Positions 58,002 to 64,000 of a stretch of DNA of 64,000 nucleotides are shown here, one piece after another. The notes below the pieces were generated by a model. The model did not search any database, was not told where the DNA came from, and saw nothing but the letters and a program-made list of their open reading frames with translations. How positions within the stretch are numbered: position 1 is the stretch's first letter; each line of letters starts with the position of its first letter. The position numbers were made by a program, and so were the translations under genes. The DNA is from Adlercreutzia shanghongiae (GTDB lineage: Bacteria > Actinomycetota > Coriobacteriia > Coriobacteriales > Eggerthellaceae), in the NCBI RefSeq assembly GCF_035830635.1, contig NZ_JAYMFI010000001.1, forward strand, positions 248,001-312,000, written 5' to 3'.

Positions 58002-58075
58002 CGATTCGGGACCAAAACGCGCGATTCCAGCCCAGAAGCCGGGAGATCGATTCGGGACCAAACGCACGATTCCGA
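58002..58075. repeat. Two direct repeats of about 27 nt
   Basis: CGATTCGGGACCAAAACGC plus CGATTCC occurs at about 58002-58028 and, with one base fewer and one change, at about 58048-58073. They lie in a noncoding stretch of 364 nt (57966-58328) between the DJ-1 remnant and the second torD gene. No gene was found in that stretch. Confidence 0.55.
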
Positions 58076-58268
58076 GTTCTTCAGCTACGGTGTTGGGCCG
58101 ACGTGGCCCGCGAGGGGCTTTGAGGTGCGAGGGTCCGAAAGGGGGATCCGTTCCTCAATTCGCCCATCCCCTCAAAAGGCGAGGGCTTTTTCTCTATTGA
58201 CCAGAGCCCCAACAGGCGCTGGATATCGAACACGCTTTTTCCCCGAGCGGAAAGCTCAATCGAAGAAG

Positions 58269-58300
58269 GCCCGCCAAGCAGGGAGGGTTGCTTGGCGGGC
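58269..58300 (-). terminator. Hairpin after the second torD gene
   Basis: A perfect 12-bp stem GCCCGCCAAGCA with an 8-nt loop, 29 nt after the torD stop on the minus strand, followed by CTTCTT. Probably the terminator of the second dms operon. Confidence 0.75.
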
Positions 58301-58328
58301 GCTGAGAAAAAGGGCTCGTTGCTCGGTT

Positions 58329-59165
58329 TCACGAAGCTCTAACGAGCTCGAATTCTTCTGAGTGCTCCAGCTTCAACGCAAAAAGTCTCTGCAGGGCCTC
58401 GCGAATACTTGCAAGCGACTGCGAAGCAGCCTCTAACGCCTGCTTCAAATCAGAGGGCTGCCAGATTTCAGCCACATCTTTCAACCATTGAAGGGCTTCT
58501 CCGAGGAAAACGTCGTCCAGCCGAACAAACTCGGCAGCCGCCTCAACGAGGCGACCATAGAACGGCGCTTTTCCAGAATCTTTTAGCTCCACGGCATAAC
58601 GCGCGATCCATCCAGTCATGCACTGCCCCAGAAACGACTTTTGCGACACAAGCCCTTCTCGCACCGTCGCAAAGTCAGCATCTTCGAAGGAACCAGCAAG
58701 ACCAAAGGCCAAGCGCGCCATGAAATTGCACTCCAGAGCGATATGGTCATCGGGAACATGCTGCAAACGGGCCGGTCGGTAGCCTTGCAATCGATAGATT
58801 TCGCGCACCTTTAGCGTCCCCTTTTGAAACATGACCGGATCGCCGCTTTCGTACGGGGAGCCCCAGGGCAATGCCGGAAGGGTCGACGGCCCCACAAAGA
58901 CGCGTGTAAACTCGCTCCTGGCGCGATCAATCGACTCGTCGCTAAAAGAGACCCCGAGATTGGCCAGATAGCCCGCCAGCTCATCGATGGCAGGGCTTTC
59001 TTCTCTATACTCGTCAAGCACATCCCGGGTATTCTGGTCCACGAGCGTTTCAATGAACTCGCGATTAGGCTCGCCGCCAAACAGCAATCCGAGCAATCGG
59101 TACATATAAGCACGCGACAGCATTAGCGCATCAAGCGCCAGCGCTTCGTCCCGCATCTCCCCCAT
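58329..59165 (-). CDS. TorD/DmsD-family molybdoenzyme chaperone (cluster 2)
   Basis: A 278-residue TorD protein, longer than the first copy because of a C-terminal extension of about 45 residues. Conserved parts: MLSRAYMYRLLGLLFGGEPN, FVGPSTLPALPWGSPYESG and VPDDHIALECNFMARLA. The ATG 59165 has an AAGGAGGG site. It lies 68 nt after dmsB. Confidence 0.88.
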   Translation of the reverse strand: MGEMRDEALALDALMLSRAYMYRLLGLLFGGEPNREFIETLVDQNTRDVLDEYREESPAIDELAGYLANLGVSFSDESIDRARSEFTRVFVGPSTLPALPWGSPYESGDPVMFQKGTLKVREIYRLQGYRPARLQHVPDDHIALECNFMARLAFGLAGSFEDADFATVREGLVSQKSFLGQCMTGWIARYAVELKDSGKAPFYGRLVEAAAEFVRLDDVFLGEALQWLKDVAEIWQPSDLKQALEAASQSLASIREALQRLFALKLEHSEEFELVRAS

Positions 59166-59233
59166 GGCGTCCCTCCTTCACGAGGGGCGCGCCGCAGCAC
59201 GCCCCGCTAACTCAATCGAAGCCTAGACTTGAA

Positions 59234-59812
59234 CTAAAGCCGCACAACACGACTGTCTGATGCCATCGCCTCCTCTTTGGCTTTCATTACCAAATTCGGA
59301 TTTGTCGCCGCGGCCTTTGGCATGCAAGGCAACTCGCTGACCAGATCGCTGCCGTATTTACCCTTGAGGTCATCGATTTCGCCGAAGTCCAACGCCCTCA
59401 TGGCGCAGGCAGCCACACAGACCGGATTGATGCCCGCCTCGCGCAAGGGCTTGCAACTGTCGCACTTTACAACAAGATTCTCTGCTTCGACATATTGAGG
59501 CGCTTCATACGGACACGAACCCACGCACGTCTTGCACCCGATGCACGCATCGTCGTCATGCTGAACCGTTCCGTCTTCCGCTTTGTGCATTGCGCCTGTC
59601 GGGCAATTTGCAACACACGCTGGGCTCTCGCAATGATTACAAGAGACGCTTGTATGAAAGAGACCTGGATTCGGGTACGATCCCGTCTCATGGGATGTGA
59701 CACGTCTCGTACGAGGTCCAGCAATTTGAAGGTCCTGCCGATCCTTGCAGGCAATCTGGCACGCCTTGCATCCCACGCAACGAGTGCCGTCGAAATAAAA
59801 TCCCAAGCTCAT
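59234..59812 (-). CDS. dmsB: DmsB-like four-cluster ferredoxin subunit (cluster 2)
   Basis: A 192-residue ferredoxin of the same type as in cluster 1: CVGCKACQIACKDR, CNHCESPACVANCPTGAM, CIGCKTCVGSCPYEAP, CDSCKPL and CVAACAMRALDFGEI. The length and order are identical to the first copy, consistent with an ancestral duplication. Electrons likely come from the NrfD-type protein encoded at 62832. Confidence 0.93.
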   Translation of the reverse strand: MSLGFYFDGTRCVGCKACQIACKDRQDLQIAGPRTRRVTSHETGSYPNPGLFHTSVSCNHCESPACVANCPTGAMHKAEDGTVQHDDDACIGCKTCVGSCPYEAPQYVEAENLVVKCDSCKPLREAGINPVCVAACAMRALDFGEIDDLKGKYGSDLVSELPCMPKAAATNPNLVMKAKEEAMASDSRVVRL

Positions 59813-59827
59813 CTTAAGTCCCCCTTA

Positions 59828-62584
59828 CTAAGCCTCGTCGCCGAGAATGAACGGGTCACGCTCGTAATCTTCCTGCAACGGCTCGCCGTCATATTTTTCC
59901 AGTTCCACGAGCAAGCTGTTGTAGCCGCCCAAGTGCGGGAAATAGTTGCTTTGCACAGGTCCGTACAGAATTTGCTCGTTGCCGCCCAAATCAATCACGT
60001 CGTCTGGATCAGAATCGTCGATTACGCTGTGAGCCCCATGAGGCAAGGCGGCCGTACCGGGCATGATCGAGCTCAAGACGCAGGCATTGCGCACCGTCTT
60101 GCCATAAGCGCTGCGAACAAGCACGGTGTCTCCATCGGCAATGCCACGCTCAGCGGCATCGTCTGCGTTGATGAACACGGGATTGACAAACGCCTCCTGC
60201 AACCACGCGCTATTGTCGAAGCTGGTATGGGAACGTCGCAGGTAGTGATGGTTGTACATCTGAATAGGATACTCGCCCTTTACCTTGTTCTCCCAATCCG
60301 CGAAGGATGCCTCGTAGCCATCAATCGGGACAATGTAGTTAGCATAGGGCTTGATCGGCTCGGGATTGATTTCCATGACGTTGAAGTTGTCGGCCTTAAG
60401 CTGGCAATACAGTTCCAGCTTGCCGCTGCGCGACGGTCGCGGGTTGGCGACAGGATCATCCACATAGTCCTTGTAGCCGATGAAGCTGTAATTGTCACCA
60501 GGCTCGCGCTCGATCACATAGCAACCGGCATGGATAAACTCCTCGAGAGTCATCTCCCCCTCTTGTGGAGGATTGTCGACGCCCCACTTCTCGGAGTCCT
60601 CGGCCGTCCAAGTTAGAAGACGCTTGTAGGTAACGCCGTCTTTGTCCAGGAACTGGCACCCCACAAGATTGTCGAAGAAGGTGGTCTTGAACTCGTACGG
60701 GAACACGTCCTCCACATTCAGACCGACCTTTTCCGTGAGAGCACGGAGAATCCACACGTCGGAACGGGCCTCCCCCACGGGCTTTACGCAAGGCCAGTTG
60801 GCGCGAATCAAGTCACGGCGCGACAACTTGTCGCCGTTGCGGTACAGCGGCCAATCGACCGGCCCGTCATCGGGATCGTCGTTGCACTCCCAAGCCGTCA
60901 GAGCCGGCAGGGCAAAATCGGCGTACTGCACCGTTAGCGTGCTTTTGATGTCGCACGCCACCACCATATCGAACACCTTGATAGCCTTCAGGAAATCATT
61001 GAGGTCCTGGCGCGTCTGCGCGAAGTTCTGCCCGAACCCAAACAAGATATGGGGATCGAGGGGCATTTCCTTGGCCTTGTGGAACGTCAGAGCCGACTCG
61101 GTATTCTCACGATGGCCCGTCACGCACGTGGATACGTACTTTCCGTCGAGCACGGACTTCCACCACATGGGACCCTCAATGCAATTGTTCTCATACGGAT
61201 CGGGAAGACGAGTGTTCCCGCGCACATCGGCATACTCGTACAGCCACGGACCTGAATCGGCGGTATCGAAGGAGTACGAAGCACCGCAGGCATGGCCGCT
61301 CTTGCCCATATGGCCGCCCATGGCGCCTACCGTGAGAAACGCTTGGGGCAGATTCTCGGCGCCGTTCACGCGAGAGGCGGCGTAACTGTGCAGGAACATC
61401 GTCTTGTTGTTCTTGCCCATAATTTCGGCAAGGAACGTGATGTCCTCAACCGGCGTGCCGCAGATTTCGGAAGCCCATTCGGGCGTCTTGGGGATGCCGT
61501 CGTAAACGCCCTTGACATACTCGCTGATGCACTCGTTGAGCTCGGCGTCTTCGGGCATATGATCGAGATCGAAGCCCACGCAGTAGGTGTTGAGGAAGTC
61601 CCAGTCGATAATGTCGCCGCGCTCTTCATCGAGCCGCATCATCTCGTACATCACGGCCAGGAGGAGAGCTGTGTCCGTACCCGGGCGAGCGGGGATCCAG
61701 CGACCGTCGAAAGCTGCCACCGAGGCATTGCGGCTCGTGTTGATATACACGAACTTCGCACCCGCCTCTTGGGCCAGCTTGAAATAGTAGTTCGGCGTAA
61801 TGCCGTTGCACCACACGGTGTTGGCTCCCAAAAAGACGATGTACTCGGCGTTGCGCATGTCGTAGCGATCGTTTACCGTGGCGAGGTCGGCGTGGTCGCC
61901 CCATACGACGTTCAGCCCCAAGCACTGCGGTTTGAACACCCAGGTACCGAACGACTCGGTGTTCGACTCCATGATGGCGCCGCCCATAGCGCGCAACAAG
62001 TTTGAAGCTGGCTGCCAGCGCCAAGAATTGCACATGACCGCCTGAGGGCCGTAGTCGGCATACACGCGCTTCAGTTCGCCAGCGATCAGATCGAGCGCGT
62101 CGTCCCAGCTAACACGCTCCCATTCATCCTTGCCGCGCAACTCGCCATGGGAGTTCTCGCCGCCGCCCGGCTGCCAACTCTTGCGCTTCATGGGGTACTT
62201 CAGACGATCGGCATTGTACAGCTGCTGGCGCAGAGAGCGGCCGCGAGGACAGCTTCGTTGCTGAGGGCGACCGTCTGTGTCTTCATGCGTATCATCGGTA
62301 GCCTGACGCACGATGACGCCATCCACCAAGTAGCCCCGGTTCACACAGCCGCCGCCGCAGTTCTCATTGCAGCACATCGGCACCCATTGCCCACGCTCTT
62401 CCAGAATATCAATGTCAGACGCGACAACATGGGCGCTTCCGCCCTCTCCCGTATCACTCAGTTCGTCGCCGGATTTGCCGTTGGGCGCGCATCCCGCGAT
62501 ACCCGCCGCAGCCAAAGCTGCCGCAGCCGCGGCACTGCCCTTCAGGAAATTGCGGCGCCCGACTTTCTTCTCGAGTAATGCCAT
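59828..62584 (-). CDS. dmsA: DMSO-reductase-type molybdopterin oxidoreductase, catalytic subunit (cluster 2)
   Basis: A 918-residue catalytic subunit with a Tat signal (GRRNFLKGSAAAAAALAAAG, then AGCAPNG). The N-terminal cluster site is CCNENCGGGC with the distant CPRGRSLRQQ. The order of domains matches cluster 1 and the two share YPMKRKSW, GELRGKDEWERVSWDDALD and WIPARPGTD with WIPCRPNTD. Differences around residue 210 (ESFGTWVFKPQ against TSYGHWMLCSG) suggest different substrates. ATG 62584 follows GAGAGGGG. Confidence 0.9.
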   Translation of the reverse strand: MALLEKKVGRRNFLKGSAAAAAALAAAGIAGCAPNGKSGDELSDTGEGGSAHVVASDIDILEERGQWVPMCCNENCGGGCVNRGYLVDGVIVRQATDDTHEDTDGRPQQRSCPRGRSLRQQLYNADRLKYPMKRKSWQPGGGENSHGELRGKDEWERVSWDDALDLIAGELKRVYADYGPQAVMCNSWRWQPASNLLRAMGGAIMESNTESFGTWVFKPQCLGLNVVWGDHADLATVNDRYDMRNAEYIVFLGANTVWCNGITPNYYFKLAQEAGAKFVYINTSRNASVAAFDGRWIPARPGTDTALLLAVMYEMMRLDEERGDIIDWDFLNTYCVGFDLDHMPEDAELNECISEYVKGVYDGIPKTPEWASEICGTPVEDITFLAEIMGKNNKTMFLHSYAASRVNGAENLPQAFLTVGAMGGHMGKSGHACGASYSFDTADSGPWLYEYADVRGNTRLPDPYENNCIEGPMWWKSVLDGKYVSTCVTGHRENTESALTFHKAKEMPLDPHILFGFGQNFAQTRQDLNDFLKAIKVFDMVVACDIKSTLTVQYADFALPALTAWECNDDPDDGPVDWPLYRNGDKLSRRDLIRANWPCVKPVGEARSDVWILRALTEKVGLNVEDVFPYEFKTTFFDNLVGCQFLDKDGVTYKRLLTWTAEDSEKWGVDNPPQEGEMTLEEFIHAGCYVIEREPGDNYSFIGYKDYVDDPVANPRPSRSGKLELYCQLKADNFNVMEINPEPIKPYANYIVPIDGYEASFADWENKVKGEYPIQMYNHHYLRRSHTSFDNSAWLQEAFVNPVFINADDAAERGIADGDTVLVRSAYGKTVRNACVLSSIMPGTAALPHGAHSVIDDSDPDDVIDLGGNEQILYGPVQSNYFPHLGGYNSLLVELEKYDGEPLQEDYERDPFILGDEA

Positions 62585-62831
62585 TTGATTCCCCTCTCGT
62601 CTCGCGCAACGCGTGACAGAAATCACGTTACTAGATGCAACGGGCCAAAGGCAACAGCCTAGGATTTGTCCCCTCTTCCCGCTCTACTGATATGCTATAG
62701 CGATTCAGTATATCAGTCAAGAGGTTTTCTGAATCACTTTTGCAATTCAGTGGTTCGCGCGCGAACGCATTTGAGCTATGATACTTTCAACAAGCGCAGA
62801 CGCGCGCCCATCGCATGCGATAGTCGAGGAC
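62585..62831. promoter_or_regulatory. dmsA2 / nrfD divergent control region
   Basis: This spacer contains an AT-richer part with TATGCTATAGCGATTCAGTATATC (split here: TATGCTATAGCG and ATTCAGTATATC, about 62690-62715). ATTCAGT recurs at about 62744 as AATTCAGTGG. The GntR protein encoded at 63707 may bind it. Confidence 0.45.
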
Positions 62832-63707
62832 ATGGTCTACGGAACACTGGTCATAGCTTACTTGTTCCTGGGAGGAGCCGCCGGAGGCACCTTCTTGGTC
62901 ATGGCCGCCTGGAGTCTCACCCTGCACCGCGCGCTCCCCCATCGCTCTGCGCCAGCGCGCCGTGAATTCCGCATCCTGCGCGGACGCGCCTACGCCGTTG
63001 CGACCGCCGCCCTTGCCGCGGCCATGCTCTGCCTGCTGTGGGATCTCGACTACCCGGAGCGCGCCCTTACGATCTTCACTGCGGCGCGGCCCACCGTGCT
63101 CACCTTCGGAGCCTGCGTCCTCGCGGCGCTTCTTGGCGTCGGCCTGCTTTTGACCCTCGTTAACCTGTTCCACCTCCGCTTCTTCTCGGGACGCGTCAAA
63201 CGCGTCCTCGATTGCCTCTGCGCCCTGCTCGCCATAGCCGTGATGGGGTATACCGGCGTGTTCCTTTACAGCAACGTCGGCATTGCCTTTTGGCACACGT
63301 TCTTCCTTGTGGGGCTGTTTTTCTGTTCTGCCCTCTCATCGGGCCTTTCCGCCGTCCTGCTTGTCGACTACTTCGCCCAAAGCGAGACGAAGCTCCTCCA
63401 CGCCGTAAGACCCTTGCAGAAAGCCCACCTTGCATGCCTCGCCGTCGAGCTCGTCTTCATGGTGGCGTTTACAGGCGCGACCTGGGCAAACCCCTATGCC
63501 GCCTCATCGCTTTCCGCGCTGCTTTCCGAAGCCGTGCTCCCCACGGCGCTTGTCGGCGCTGCAGGACTCGGCATCGTCGTCCCCTTCGCCCTTGAATCCT
63601 ATGCCCTGCTTCGCAAGGAGCAGCGGGCCATTCCCGTTTCGGACTTCGTGTGCCTCATCGGCGCATTTTGTCTTCGTTGGACCGTTATCGTCTGTGGGGT
63701 GCATTAA
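62832..63707 (+). CDS. NrfD/PsrC-type membrane anchor (quinol-oxidising subunit)
   Basis: A 291-residue protein with eight or nine membrane helices, starting VYGTLVIAYLFLGGAAGGTFLV, a signature of the NrfD/PsrC/DmsC family. Such proteins oxidise menaquinol and pass electrons to a DmsB-type ferredoxin. It is divergent from cluster 2 and is the only anchor seen for the two clusters, so it may serve both. The ATG 62832 starts right at the first helix; ATG 62778 would add 18 residues and cannot be excluded. Confidence 0.85.
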   Translation: MVYGTLVIAYLFLGGAAGGTFLVMAAWSLTLHRALPHRSAPARREFRILRGRAYAVATAALAAAMLCLLWDLDYPERALTIFTAARPTVLTFGACVLAALLGVGLLLTLVNLFHLRFFSGRVKRVLDCLCALLAIAVMGYTGVFLYSNVGIAFWHTFFLVGLFFCSALSSGLSAVLLVDYFAQSETKLLHAVRPLQKAHLACLAVELVFMVAFTGATWANPYAASSLSALLSEAVLPTALVGAAGLGIVVPFALESYALLRKEQRAIPVSDFVCLIGAFCLRWTVIVCGVH

Positions 63708-64000
63708 TGAGCACAGCTGAACTGACCGATGCCAAATTCGTCGATGTGGAGCCGAACCGAACCGACTCCGTTCGCGAGGCGCCGCCCGAGGGCCGAGAGA
63801 GGCCCCTTGCCGCCGAGACGCCGGCCCCTGTCGGCGATGAGCCCGTCTTCGTCATCGACGAATCGTCGGACCTGCCGCTGTGGGTGCAGCTGCGCAACCG
63901 CCTGGCACACCTCATCCGCACCGGCTACTTCAAGGCCGGCGAGCAGTTGCCGAGCCTGCGGAGCCTGTCGGCCGAGGGGAAGATTAACTACAACACGGTG
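63707..64000 (+). CDS. GntR-family (YtrA-like) regulator, 3' end outside window
   Basis: The ATG overlaps the nrfD stop (TAATG). After about 52 acidic and Pro-rich residues the winged-helix start is seen: PLWVQLRNRLAHLIRTGYFKAGEQLPSLRSLSAE, then GKINYNTV at the edge. The long N-terminal extension is unusual for the family. The coupling suggests it regulates the nrfD-dms locus. Confidence 0.85.
   Translation, partial: MSTAELTDAKFVDVEPNRTDSVREAPPEGRERPLAAETPAPVGDEPVFVIDESSDLPLWVQLRNRLAHLIRTGYFKAGEQLPSLRSLSAEGKINYNTV

Overview
The window is high-GC bacterial chromosome with short intergenic gaps. It looks like a strict anaerobe of the Coriobacteriia, family Eggerthellaceae (Eggerthella/Adlercreutzia/Slackia-like); the genus is not resolved. 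The reasons are: paired 12-TM LuxR regulators and Tat-exported flavoprotein reductases, two DMSO-reductase-type operons with their own TorD chaperones, a formate/C1-folate set (FocA, FolD, FchA, Fhs), fused FolP-FolK and TsaB-RimI, and many intergenic palindromes. No rRNA, tRNA, CRISPR or replication origin was seen.

Layout. 1-5 kb: tRNA t6A genes (tsaB-rimI, tsaE) and C1 metabolism (focA, folD, fchA). 5-9 kb: a LuxR-type membrane regulator divergent from a flavoprotein reductase, then a candidate type I toxin-antitoxin locus made of a structured RNA convergent with a 41-residue hydrophobic peptide gene. 9-25 kb: housekeeping genes (fhs, coaX, a response regulator, bioY, MATE, birA, folPK, ftsH, hpt, maf, tilS, an rRNA/tRNA uracil methyltransferase), interrupted by a DUF3990/HTH pair between maf and hpt. 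25-37 kb: membrane protein, large MacB-like ABC transporter, ferritin, queH, hemolysin III homologue, nfo, AEC carrier, a three-gene cassette of small proteins, Fe-S aldo/keto reductase, MTHFS. 37-44 kb: a galactose operon (GH2, galK, short class II galT), TetR and a membrane-anchored EEP hydrolase.

44-64 kb is the accessory part. A decayed LuxR gene and a decayed flavoprotein reductase lie side by side. They are followed by ybjQ, a CPBP protease, a DJ-1/PfpI gene, higBA, and the first Dms operon (dmsA-dmsB-torD) with a divergent LysR. Next come an RHH/PIN toxin-antitoxin pair and an IS110 element. Beyond it is a scrambled duplicate of the LysR, ybjQ and DJ-1 genes, into which a DUF4143 ATPase gene with a 23-bp tandem repeat array has been inserted. 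The second Dms operon follows, with a divergent NrfD-type membrane anchor and a GntR regulator that runs off the end.

Read together, the window shows formate/C1-folate metabolism joined to exported respiratory reductases that have their own regulators, in a region shaped by tandem duplication, gene decay and small selfish elements. The best candidates for undescribed biology are the type I toxin-antitoxin locus (about 8.87-9.17 kb), the repeat-associated DUF4143 insertion (56.4-57.9 kb), the three-protein cassette (34.3-35.1 kb) and the two families of paired-arm palindromic elements.
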